Program-made: the position numbers and the translations under genes
Origin: Pseudomonadota bacterium
GTDB lineage: Bacteria > Pseudomonadota > Gammaproteobacteria > Pseudomonadales > Pseudomonadaceae
DNA: 6,164 nucleotides
Assembly: GCA_023431055.1 (NCBI GenBank)
Contig: JAEYXX010000078.1
Span: 1 to 6,164, forward strand
Direction: 5' to 3'
The notes under the pieces: generated by a model
Database searches by the model: none
What the model was told of the DNA's origin: nothing
What the model saw: the letters and a program-made list of their open reading frames with translations, nothing else
Shown here: piece after piece, positions 1-6,164 of the stretch
Layout: the number at the start of each line of letters is the position of its first letter
Position numbering within the stretch: the stretch's first letter is position 1

Positions 1-59
1 GTCAGGCAGCGATCACCCAGGAAATTTCGGAAATCGTCGGCGGCGCTGCCGCGGTTTAA
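1..59 (+). CDS. atpG: ATP synthase F1 gamma subunit, C-terminal end only (partial)
   Basis: Only the last 18 codons and the TAA stop (57-59) are present; the first full codon starts at position 3. The visible tail reads QAAITQEISEIVGGAAAV. The QAAITQEISEIV segment is the conserved C-terminal helix of the gamma subunit, which forms the central rotor shaft inside the alpha3-beta3 head. A short Ala/Val-rich tail after the helix is usual in Pseudomonas. The gene lies 30 bp upstream of atpD in the same direction, the standard atp operon order, and the two must be co-transcribed. The identification rests on this tail plus the position just before atpD, and nothing can be said about the rest of the protein. 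Confidence 0.93.
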   Translation, partial: QAAITQEISEIVGGAAAV

Positions 60-1466
<1,407 letters not shown>

Positions 1467-1476
1467 GTAACGGGTG

Positions 1477-1492
1477 CGCCCTCCAGAGGGCG
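1477..1492 (+). other. short perfect hairpin after atpD
   Basis: CGCCCT/AGGGCG forms a six-base-pair stem around the loop CCAG (seven pairs if the loop is only two bases). It starts ten bases after the atpD stop codon. No T-run follows, so it is not a typical intrinsic terminator. It is the first of two consecutive hairpins between atpD and atpC. A role in protecting the upstream mRNA end or in tuning read-through to atpC is inference. Confidence 0.6.
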
Positions 1493-1496
1493 TCCG

Positions 1497-1526
1497 GGCC
1501 GGATAGGGCAGTAGCCCAATCCGGCC
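1497..1526 (+). promoter_or_regulatory. long hairpin in the atpD-atpC gap
   Basis: GGCCGGAT (1497-1504) pairs perfectly with ATCCGGCC (1519-1526). Inside this, past one A/A mismatch, GGGC (1506-1509) pairs with GCCC (1514-1517) around the loop AGTA. The result is a twelve-pair GC-rich stem-loop only nine bases before the atpC Shine-Dalgarno. It has no T-run, so termination is unlikely. Its 3' arm overlaps a second possible stem (1524-1539) that would cover the atpC ribosome-binding site, so the two are mutually exclusive. A role in atpC translation or mRNA processing is inferred; the structure itself is directly visible. Confidence 0.7.
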
Positions 1527-1539
1527 TCTCAACCGAGGC
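1524..1539 (+). promoter_or_regulatory. possible Shine-Dalgarno-sequestering stem ahead of atpC
   Basis: GCCTC (1524-1528) is complementary to GAGGC (1535-1539), with a six-base loop TCAACC. The GAGG at 1535-1538 is the atpC Shine-Dalgarno, seven bases before the ATG. Bases 1524-1526 are also part of the longer hairpin at 1497-1526, so only one of the two can form. The longer one should normally win and leave the ribosome site open. Whether the weaker stem ever forms is unknown. Confidence 0.4.
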
Positions 1540-1545
1540 ATTGTT

Positions 1546-1980
1546 ATGGCTATGTCAGTCCACTGCGATATCGTCAGTGCGGAAGAAGAGCTGTTCTCGG
1601 GGCTGGTGGAAATGGTCATCGCCCACGGTCACCTCGGTGACCTGGGTATCCTGCCGGGCCACACCCCGCTGCTGACCGATCTCAAGCCGGGTCCGGTGCG
1701 AGTGATCAAGCAGGGTGGCACCGAGGAGGTGTTCTACATCTCCGGTGGCTTCCTGGAAGTTCAGCCGAGCATGGTGAAGGTTCTTGCCGACACCGCTGTT
1801 CGTGCCGGCGACCTGGATGAAGCCGCCGCCATCGAGGCGCGCAAGGCGGCCGAGAAGGCGCTGAGCGAAAAGGGCACCGAGTTCGACTATGGCAGTGCGG
1901 CAGCACGCCTGGCCGAGGCTGCTGCCCAGCTGCGCACCATCGAAGAGATGCGCAAGAAGTTTGGCGGCCGCAGCCGCTGA
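1546..1980 (+). CDS. atpC: ATP synthase F1 epsilon subunit
   Basis: The product is the epsilon subunit of the F1 central stalk, which couples gamma to the c-ring and whose C-terminal helices can inhibit ATP hydrolysis. The 144 residues comprise an N-terminal beta-sandwich (about 1-88) with the conserved stretches [17 protein letters not shown] (30-46) and [10 protein letters not shown] (65-74). An Ala/Glu/Lys-rich helical hairpin follows (about 89-138), including the [21 protein letters not shown] segment. The tail FGGRSR makes it a few residues longer than the roughly 138-141 typical for the family, which is minor. The ATG at 1546 has GAGG at 1535-1538; a second ATG two codons in (1552) is possible, but [13 protein letters not shown] matches the Pseudomonas family start. 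This is the last gene of the atp operon, with an intrinsic terminator about 20 bp after its stop. The 79-bp gap from atpD is structured, so its translation may be tuned separately; that is inference. Confidence 0.98.
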   Translation: MAMSVHCDIVSAEEELFSGLVEMVIAHGHLGDLGILPGHTPLLTDLKPGPVRVIKQGGTEEVFYISGGFLEVQPSMVKVLADTAVRAGDLDEAAAIEARKAAEKALSEKGTEFDYGSAAARLAEAAAQLRTIEEMRKKFGGRSR

Positions 1981-1997
1981 TCGCGTATCGCGGTATC

Positions 1998-2035
1998 ACG
2001 CAAAGGGGCGACTTAGGTCGCCCCTTTGCGTTTCT
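1998..2035 (+). terminator. intrinsic terminator of the atp operon
   Basis: CGCAAAGGGGCGAC (1999-2012) pairs perfectly with GTCGCCCCTTTGCG (2017-2030) around the loop TTAG. A1998-T2031 can extend the stem to 15 pairs. The stem is followed by TTTCT, a short T-rich tail. It begins 18 bases after the atpC stop. The strong stem right after the last atp gene identifies it as the operon terminator, so glmU should have its own promoter between here and 2105, where I cannot identify convincing -35/-10 boxes. Confidence 0.88.
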
Positions 2036-2105
2036 GGCAAAATAGCGCTTTTCGTCTGCGGCTCTTTCCCGCCGCCGCCTAATTCTGCCCAGCAAGGAGC
2101 TTTCT

Positions 2106-3464
2106 ATGAGTCTGGATATCGTCATTCTGGCCGCCGGCCAGGGCACGCGCATGCGTTCAGCGTTGCCCAAGGTGCTGCACCCGGTCGCCGACAAGCCCAT
2201 GCTCGGGCATGTGATCGACACTGCGCGCAGCCTGCAGCCGCAGAGCATCCAGGTGGTGATCGGTCATGGCGCTGACACCGTACGCGAACGCCTGGCCGCC
2301 GATGACCTGAATTTCGTAATCCAGGCCGAGCAGCTGGGTACCGGGCATGCCGTGGCTCAGGCGCTGCCGCAGCTCAGCGCTGATACCGTACTGATCCTCT
2401 ACGGCGATGTGCCGTTGATCGAAACGGCTACCTTGCAGCGCCTGCTGGCGCTGGTCAGCGACAACCAGCTGGGCCTGCTTACCGTCGAACTGGCCGATCC
2501 GACCGGTTACGGCCGTATCGTGCGCGATGGCAGCGGTGTGGTGCAGGCCATCGTCGAACACAAGGACGCCAGCGACGCGCAGCGGCAGATCCGCGAAGGC
2601 AACACCGGCATCCTCGCCGTGCCCGGGAAGCGTCTGGCCGACTGGCTGGGCCGCCTGTCCAACAGCAACGCTCAGGGCGAGTACTACCTGACCGACGTGA
2701 TCGCCATGGCCGTGGCCGATGGCCTGACCGTGGCCACCGAGCGTGCCGCCGACGAGATGGAAGTGCTCGGTGCCAACGACCGCATCCAGCTCGCTCAGCT
2801 CGAATGCCACTACCAGCAGCGCATGGCCCGTCGCCTGATGGCCCAGGGCGTCACCCTGCGCGATCCGCATCGCTTCGATGTGCGCGGGCAGGTGAGCGTT
2901 GGCCGCGACGTGACCATCGATATCAACGTGATCCTCGAAGGCAAGGTGGTCATCGAAGACGATGTGCAGATCGGCCCCAACTGTGTGATCAAGGACTCGG
3001 TGCTGCGCAAGGGCGCCATCGTCAAAGCCAACAGCCACCTGGACGGTGCGGAGATGGGCGAGGGCGCCGATTGCGGCCCGTTCGCGCGCCTGCGTCCCGG
3101 TACCAAACTGGGCGCCAAGGCCCATGTGGGTAACTTCGTCGAGCTGAAGAACGCCGTGATGGGCGAGGGCGCCAAGGCCGGCCACCTGAGCTACCTGGGC
3201 GATGCCGAGATCGGCGCCCGCAGCAACATCGGTGCCGGCACCATCACCTGCAACTACGACGGTGCCAACAAGTTCCGCACCGTCATGGGCGAGGACGTGT
3301 TTATCGGTTCGAACAGCGCGCTGGTGGCACCGGTGAACCTGGGAGACCGTGCCACCACGGGTGCCGGTTCGGTGGTGACCACTGATGTGCCGGCGGATAC
3401 ATTGGCTGTGGGCCGGGCCAAGCAGCGCAACATCGAAGGCTGGAAGCGGCCGACCAAGAAGTGA
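2106..3464 (+). CDS. glmU: bifunctional GlcN-1-P acetyltransferase / GlcNAc-1-P uridylyltransferase
   Basis: This cytoplasmic enzyme carries out the last two steps to UDP-GlcNAc: acetylation of glucosamine-1-phosphate with acetyl-CoA, then uridylyl transfer from UTP. Its 452 residues are normal for the family. The N-terminal pyrophosphorylase domain (about 1-226) shows LAAGQGTRM (8-16) followed by LPKVLH with Lys22, [14 protein letters not shown] with metal-binding Asp101, and Asn224 as the second metal ligand. The C-terminal left-handed beta-helix (about 248-440) is built of hexapeptide repeats such as IGPNCV. It carries the acetyltransferase residues Arg330, Lys348, His360, Tyr363 and Asn374, matching E. 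coli R333, K351, H363, Y366 and N377. Both active sites look complete. The ATG at 2106 has AAGGAG (2094-2099) six bases upstream. It lies 70 bp beyond the atp terminator and heads the amino-sugar locus that includes glmR-glmS. Its promoter is not recognisable. Confidence 0.98.
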   Translation: MSLDIVILAAGQGTRMRSALPKVLHPVADKPMLGHVIDTARSLQPQSIQVVIGHGADTVRERLAADDLNFVIQAEQLGTGHAVAQALPQLSADTVLILYGDVPLIETATLQRLLALVSDNQLGLLTVELADPTGYGRIVRDGSGVVQAIVEHKDASDAQRQIREGNTGILAVPGKRLADWLGRLSNSNAQGEYYLTDVIAMAVADGLTVATERAADEMEVLGANDRIQLAQLECHYQQRMARRLMAQGVTLRDPHRFDVRGQVSVGRDVTIDINVILEGKVVIEDDVQIGPNCVIKDSVLRKGAIVKANSHLDGAEMGEGADCGPFARLRPGTKLGAKAHVGNFVELKNAVMGEGAKAGHLSYLGDAEIGARSNIGAGTITCNYDGANKFRTVMGEDVFIGSNSALVAPVNLGDRATTGAGSVVTTDVPADTLAVGRAKQRNIEGWKRPTKK

Positions 3465-3468
3465 ACGT

Positions 3469-3491
3469 GCTCCCGTCCAAGTGACGAGAGC
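3469..3491 (+). other. imperfect hairpin after glmU
   Basis: GCTCCCGTC (3469-3477) pairs with GACGAGAGC (3483-3491) at eight of nine positions (C3473 against A3487 is the mismatch) around the loop CAAGT. It begins four bases after the glmU stop. No T-run follows, so it is at best a weak or Rho-assisted terminator, or an mRNA 3'-end stabiliser that lets some transcription into the exporter gene. The stem is visible; the function is inferred. Confidence 0.4.
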
Positions 3492-3500
3492 TGTGGATAA
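3492..3500 (-). promoter_or_regulatory. perfect DnaA-box sequence
   Basis: The plus strand reads TGTGGATAA, whose reverse complement TTATCCACA is the high-affinity consensus DnaA box. It lies in the 55-bp gap between glmU and the exporter gene, directly after the hairpin at 3469-3491. I saw only this one exact copy in the window. The atp-glm region lies close to oriC in Pseudomonas chromosomes (established for the genus), which makes a DnaA site plausible, but an isolated 9-mer can occur by chance. Confidence 0.4.
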
Positions 3501-3519
3501 CCTGCTGGGGGTACCTAGA

Positions 3520-4131
3520 ATGTTCGGTGTTACGGATTATGCGGCCTTCGTGGTGGCCTTCATCGTTCTCCTGGCCATTCCAGGGCCGGGCAATCTGGCG
3601 TTGATCCTGTCCACCGGCAAGGGCGGGATTCGCGGCGGGCTGGCTTCGACCTTCGGCATCATCTTCGGCGACCAAGTGCTGCTATGGCTGGCGGTGGCCG
3701 GGGTCGCCGCGCTGCTCAAGGCCTATCCGGCAGCCTTCCATGTCGTGCAGTGGCTCGGAGCGGCCTACCTGATCTACCTTGGCCTGCGCATGATCCTGGC
3801 CAAGCCAGGCGCTGCGCCGACGCTGGACATCAAGCCGCGCCAATACCTGTGGCAAACCCTGGTGATCACCGTCTTCAACCCCAAGGCCATCATCTTCTAC
3901 ATGGCCTTCTTCCCGCTGTTCATCGACCCGCAGCGCCATCAGGGGTTGATTACTTTCGGTTTCATGGCCGTGACCATCATGGTGCTGACCTTTCTCTACG
4001 GCCTGCTGATCGTGCTGCTGACCCATTTTCTCGCCGAGCGCATGCGCGCCAACCCAGGTATCGCGAGGGCTCTGGAGAAACTGGCAGGGCTTTGCCTGGT
4101 CGGTTTCGGGGTCAAACTGACGCTGAACTGA
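3520..4131 (+). CDS. LysE/RhtB-family small-molecule exporter
   Basis: The product is a 203-residue inner-membrane protein of the LysE/RhtB translocator family, whose characterised members export amino acids such as lysine, homoserine or threonine. Hydrophobic segments fall at about 6-30, 39-66, 72-93, 112-135, 143-170 and 183-200, giving the family's usual six. The signature PGPG is at 21-24 in the first segment, with GIIFGD at 46-51, YLIYLG at 83-88 and NPKA at 120-123, all family landmarks. The ATG at 3520 is chosen because it gives the standard short N-terminus and has a G-rich Shine-Dalgarno-like GGGGG at 3507-3511. In-frame starts further up (GTG 3493, GTG 3481, ATG 3385) would add a polar tail or overlap glmU. 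It lies 55 bp after glmU and before the glmR-glmS pair; no terminator is seen after it. Its substrate cannot be deduced, and a link to amino-sugar metabolism is only positional. Confidence 0.9.
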   Translation: MFGVTDYAAFVVAFIVLLAIPGPGNLALILSTGKGGIRGGLASTFGIIFGDQVLLWLAVAGVAALLKAYPAAFHVVQWLGAAYLIYLGLRMILAKPGAAPTLDIKPRQYLWQTLVITVFNPKAIIFYMAFFPLFIDPQRHQGLITFGFMAVTIMVLTFLYGLLIVLLTHFLAERMRANPGIARALEKLAGLCLVGFGVKLTLN

Positions 4132-4140
4132 AAAGGGCAG

Positions 4141-4183
4141 CTACAGGCTTCGAGCCACAAGCTGCAAGCCAGAGCTTGGCAAG
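4141..4183 (+). repeat. degenerate heptad repeats and hairpin downstream of the exporter gene
   Basis: Four consecutive seven-base units, CTACAGG, CTTCGAG, CCACAAG and CTGCAAG (4141-4168), begin nine bases after the exporter stop. CTGCAAG is the reverse complement of the CTTGCAG unit of the array at 4267-4287. The 12-mer CAAGCTGCAAGC (4158-4169) is an exact inverted copy of GCTTGCAGCTTG at 4266-4277 and again at 4273-4284. A short hairpin, CAAGC (4165-4169) with GCTTG (4174-4178), follows. These look like decayed, inverted relatives of the main array. Confidence 0.55.
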
Positions 4184-4203
4184 CGATTGAGATTCGCCCA
4201 GGT

Positions 4204-4287
4204 TTTGAATCCTGAATCCTGAACCCTGAAGCCTGAAGCCTGAAGCCTGAAGCCTGAAGCCTGAAGCTTGCAGCTTGCAGCTTGCAG
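4204..4287 (+). repeat. twelve-unit phased heptanucleotide tandem array
   Basis: Twelve seven-base units run without a break in register. They are TTTGAAT, CCTGAAT, CCTGAAC, six exact copies of CCTGAAG (4225-4266) and three exact copies of CTTGCAG (4267-4287). All units fit the pattern NYTGNAN. It lies between the exporter stop and glmR, ending 50 bp before the glmR start. It is not coding on the plus strand, because CCTGAAG in tandem puts a TGA in every frame. The exact copies suggest recent expansion by slippage, the divergent 5' units an older edge. Related CTTGAAG/CTTGCAG strings are, from memory, frequent between Pseudomonas genes, so this may belong to a dispersed family. No function is evident. 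The array end is close enough to the glmR promoter region that copy number might influence it. Confidence 0.93.
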
Positions 4288-4297
4288 CCGCTTTATG

Positions 4298-4330
4298 TTT
4301 TGATTCGCGCCGTTATCTTTCGAATCGAAA
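4298..4330 (+). promoter_or_regulatory. inverted repeat, candidate GlmR operator ahead of glmR
   Basis: The core TTTCGA-A-TCGAAA (4318-4330) is a perfect six-base inverted repeat, eight bp before the glmR ATG. Its right half also matches TTTTGATTCG (4298-4307) as an inverted partner: CGAATCGAAA (4321-4330) is complementary at nine of ten positions, with a 13-base spacer. Known DeoR-family operators (such as those of AgaR and GlpR) are rich in TTTCG-type half-sites, so autoregulation of glmR-glmS through this element is a reasonable inference. The stretch 4290-4337 is AT-rich and probably contains the promoter, but I cannot assign -35/-10 boxes. Confidence 0.45.
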
Positions 4331-4337
4331 CTTAAGC

Positions 4338-5108
4338 ATGTCGAAGCGCAACACGCCGCAACGTCGTCACACCATCCTCGCCTTGCTCGCCGAACAGGGC
4401 GAGGTCAGTGTCGACGCTTTGGCGCAGCACTTCGCCACCAGCGAAGTGACCATCCGCAAGGATCTCGCTGCGCTGGAAAAGAACGGCCTGCTATTGCGTC
4501 GCTACGGCGGTGCCGTGCCGGTGCCGCAAGAGCTGTTCACCGAGCCGACGCAGTCTGTCTCCCCATACAAGCAGGCAATTGCCCGCGCCGGGGTGGCGCG
4601 TATCCGCGAGCATGCACGGATCATCATCGACAGCGGTACCACCACGGCGGCGATGATTCCGCAGCTTGGCTACAAGCCGGGTCTGGTGGTGATGACCAAC
4701 TCGCTCAACGTGGCCAACGCTCTGCGCGATATCGAGCACGAGCCGGTTCTGCTGATGACCGGCGGTACCTGGGACCCGCATTCGGAATCCTTTCAGGGCC
4801 AGGTGGCCGAGCAGGTGCTGCGTTCCTACGACTTCGACCAATTGTTCATCGGTGCCGACGGCATCGACCTGGAGCGTGGGACCACTACCTTCAACGAACT
4901 GCTGGGCCTGTCGCGAGTGATGGCCGAGGTTGCCCGTGAAGTCATCGTCATGGTCGAGAGCGACAAGATCGGCCGGCGCATTCCCAATCTGGAACTGCCC
5001 TGGAGCAGCGTCCATACCCTGATCACCGACGAGCGCCTGGATGTCCAGGCTGCCGAACAGATACGCGCGCGCGGCACTCAGCTGATCCTCGCGCCGCTGG
5101 AAAACTAA
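4338..5108 (+). CDS. glmR: DeoR-family transcriptional regulator of glmS (GlmR)
   Basis: This cytoplasmic DNA-binding repressor/activator of the DeoR family has 256 residues, the normal length. The N-terminal winged helix-turn-helix (about 5-58) shows RRHTILALL, VSVDALAQHF and the recognition helix SEVTIRKDLAALE (35-47), closed by the family signature RRYGGA (54-59). The C-terminal phosphosugar-sensing domain (about 77-235) carries IIIDSGTTTAAM (95-106), MTNSLNVANAL (119-129), LMTGG (139-143) and FIGADGID (170-177), which are characteristic of the sugar-isomerase-like effector fold. The ATG at 4338 gives the usual MSKRNTPQRR start; no good Shine-Dalgarno precedes it, so translation may be weak. 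An in-frame TTG at 4275 inside the heptamer array is rejected. The glmS gene starts 10 bp downstream with its Shine-Dalgarno overlapping the glmR stop. The name follows the Pseudomonas orthologue by context. Glucosamine-6-phosphate or a related sugar phosphate is the likely ligand (inference). Confidence 0.9.
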   Translation: MSKRNTPQRRHTILALLAEQGEVSVDALAQHFATSEVTIRKDLAALEKNGLLLRRYGGAVPVPQELFTEPTQSVSPYKQAIARAGVARIREHARIIIDSGTTTAAMIPQLGYKPGLVVMTNSLNVANALRDIEHEPVLLMTGGTWDPHSESFQGQVAEQVLRSYDFDQLFIGADGIDLERGTTTFNELLGLSRVMAEVAREVIVMVESDKIGRRIPNLELPWSSVHTLITDERLDVQAAEQIRARGTQLILAPLEN

Positions 5109-5118
5109 GGAGAGCCCC

Positions 5119-6164
5119 ATGTGTGGAATCGTAGGCGCCATCGCTGAGCGCAACATCACCCCGGTCCTGGTCGAAGGCCTCAAGCGCCTGGAATATCGCG
5201 GCTACGACAGCGCCGGTGTAGCGCTGCTGACCGAGCAGGGCGCGCTGGATCGCCGCCGCCGCGTCGGCAAGGTCAGCGAACTGCAGGCCGCGCTGGACGC
5301 CGAGCCGCTGGCCGGCCGTCTGGGTATCGCCCACACCCGCTGGGCCACCCACGGTGCGCCGAGCGAGCGCAACGCTCACCCACATTTTTCCGGTCATGAA
5401 CTGGCCGTGGTGCACAACGGCATCATCGAGAACCACGAAGAACTGCGCGAGCGCCTCAAGGGCCTGGGCTACGTCTTCACCTCCGACACCGACACCGAAA
5501 CCATCGTCCACCTGCTCGAGCACAAGCTGCAGCAGTTCGGCGACCTCTCTGCCGCTCTCAAGGCCGCCATCCCGGAACTGCATGGCGCCTACGGCCTGGC
5601 GGTGATCAGCGCGAAGCAGCCGGATCGCCTGCTTGCCGCGCGCAGTGGCAGCCCGCTGGTGATCGGTCTGGGTCTGGGGGAAAACTTCCTCGCCTCCGAC
5701 CAGTTGGCCCTGCGCCAGGTCACCGACCGCTTCATGTATCTGGAAGAGGGCGATATCGCCGAAATCCGTCGCGACGGCGTGCAGATTTGGGATGTCGCGG
5801 GCAATCCGGTGCAGCGTGAAGCCGTGCAGTACCACGAAGGTGCCGAGGCAGCGGACAAGGGCGAGTACCGCCACTTCATGCTCAAGGAGATTCACGAGCA
5901 GCCGAAGGTGGTGCAGCGCACTCTGGAAGGCCGGCTAGGCGATCATCAGGTCTTGGTGCAGGCGTTCGGACCGCAAGCCGCCGAGCTGTTCGCCAAAGTG
6001 CGCAATGTGCAGATCGTCGCCTGTGGCACCAGCTATCACGCCGGCATGGTCGCGCGTTACTGGCTGGAGGAACTGGCCAGCATACCCTGTCAGGTCGAGG
6101 TTGCCAGCGAATTCCGCTACCGCAAGGTGGTGGTGCAGCCGGACACCCTGTTCGTCACCATCTC
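5119..6164 (+). CDS. glmS: glutamine--fructose-6-phosphate aminotransferase, isomerising (partial, 3' end off window)
   Basis: The product makes glucosamine-6-phosphate from fructose-6-phosphate and glutamine, the committed step to UDP-GlcNAc, in the cytoplasm. The first 348 codons of an expected roughly 610 are present; the reading frame stays open to the window edge. The glutaminase domain (about 1-240) starts MCGIVGAIAERN with nucleophile Cys2 (Cys1 after Met removal). It then shows LEYRGYDSAG (24-33), HTRWATHG (72-79) and HNGIIENH (99-106) with the oxyanion-hole Asn100 and Gly101. SDTDTETI is the glutamine-binding stretch. RHFMLKEIHEQP begins the isomerase part, and CGTSYHAGM at 302-310 is the first sugar-phosphate-binding loop of the SIS domain. 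All visible active-site residues are intact. The Shine-Dalgarno AAGGAG (5107-5112) overlaps the glmR TAA (5106-5108), six bases before the ATG, which suggests co-transcription and translational coupling. There is no room for a glmS riboswitch-ribozyme. Confidence 0.98.
   Translation, partial: MCGIVGAIAERNITPVLVEGLKRLEYRGYDSAGVALLTEQGALDRRRRVGKVSELQAALDAEPLAGRLGIAHTRWATHGAPSERNAHPHFSGHELAVVHNGIIENHEELRERLKGLGYVFTSDTDTETIVHLLEHKLQQFGDLSAALKAAIPELHGAYGLAVISAKQPDRLLAARSGSPLVIGLGLGENFLASDQLALRQVTDRFMYLEEGDIAEIRRDGVQIWDVAGNPVQREAVQYHEGAEAADKGEYRHFMLKEIHEQPKVVQRTLEGRLGDHQVLVQAFGPQAAELFAKVRNVQIVACGTSYHAGMVARYWLEELASIPCQVEVASEFRYRKVVVQPDTLFVTI

Noticed and set aside
2035..2050. Sigma-54 promoter (TGGCA followed by GC) before glmU
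   Set aside because: The GG-to-GC spacing is one base off and the -12 element lacks TTGC, so it does not meet the consensus.
2057..2085. Sigma-70 promoter for glmU with TAATTC (2080-2085) as -10
   Set aside because: The matching -35 position reads CTGCGG/TGCGGC, a poor fit to TTGACA. A promoter must exist in this gap but cannot be placed with confidence.
2157..3185. Minus-strand open frame opposite glmU (342 codons), and similar ones at 1706-2248, 4491-5183 and 5023-5895
   Set aside because: Same antisense effect of GC-rich codons; no family motif, and each lies across a certain plus-strand gene.
3385..3519. Upstream in-frame starts for the exporter (ATG 3385, GTG 3481, GTG 3493)
   Set aside because: ATG 3385 overlaps glmU by 80 bases and would add a polar, arginine-rich tail before the first membrane segment, atypical for LysE/RhtB. 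The ATG at 3520 gives the normal N-terminus.
3516..3521. TAGAAT as a -10 box for the exporter
   Set aside because: It overlaps the ATG itself, so transcription would begin inside the gene, and there is no -35 at the right distance.
3684..4190. Plus-strand 168-codon open frame overlapping the exporter and running past its stop
   Set aside because: It is an out-of-frame shadow of the exporter with an arginine/proline-rich translation; the exporter frame has clear membrane segments and family motifs.
4204..4287. CRISPR array
   Set aside because: The units are seven bases with no spacers between them, and no cas genes are present.
4204..4287. Minus-strand coding through the heptamer array
   Set aside because: CTTCAGG in tandem is open on the minus strand (repeating LQASGFR), but there is no start, ribosome site or flanking coding sequence to support a gene.
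4275..4337. In-frame TTG at 4275 as the glmR start
   Set aside because: It lies inside the heptamer array and would add 21 residues unlike the DeoR family N-terminus; MSKRNTPQRR from 4338 is the expected start.
5109..5118. glmS ribozyme/riboswitch upstream of glmS
   Set aside because: Only 10 bp separate glmR and glmS, and the sequence upstream is glmR coding; there is no room for the ribozyme core.

Overview
The window is a core-chromosome segment of a Pseudomonas-like gammaproteobacterium. The basis is the gene order atpG-atpD-atpC / glmU / LysE-type exporter / glmR / glmS, the protein sequences (an AtpD very close to the enterobacterial and pseudomonad type, and an AtpC starting [15 protein letters not shown]), and the GC-rich coding sequence with mostly G or C at third codon positions. 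I recall the same order in Pseudomonas aeruginosa around PA5549-PA5555; that is memory, not a search. I saw no mobile element, CRISPR array, tRNA or rRNA.

Layout. Positions 1-1980 are the 3' end of the atp operon: the last codons of atpG (F1 gamma), complete atpD (F1 beta, catalytic) and complete atpC (F1 epsilon). The gap between atpD and atpC holds two consecutive hairpins, and a third, competing stem could cover the atpC ribosome-binding site. A strong intrinsic terminator at about 1998-2035 closes the operon. From 2106 the amino-sugar (UDP-GlcNAc precursor) locus begins. glmU (bifunctional acetyltransferase/uridylyltransferase) is followed by a small LysE/RhtB-type membrane exporter (3520-4131). 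Next comes a roughly 200-bp non-coding stretch with a phased heptanucleotide repeat array, then glmR (DeoR-family regulator, 4338-5108) and the first 348 codons of glmS (5119 to the window edge).

How the genes work together. The atp genes supply the F1 motor parts of ATP synthase. GlmS makes glucosamine-6-phosphate from fructose-6-phosphate and glutamine, and GlmU later turns glucosamine-1-phosphate into UDP-GlcNAc, the precursor of peptidoglycan and lipopolysaccharide. GlmR sits 10 bp upstream of glmS, with the glmS Shine-Dalgarno sequence overlapping its stop codon. It is therefore very likely a phosphosugar-responsive local regulator, and a TTTCG/CGAAA inverted repeat just ahead of its start is a plausible operator. 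The exporter's substrate cannot be read from sequence.

The coding content is ordinary housekeeping. The observations worth a second look are non-coding: the heptamer array, the atpD-atpC RNA structures, a perfect DnaA-box 9-mer between glmU and the exporter, and the inverted repeat at the glmR promoter region. I did not find convincing evidence of a new system.
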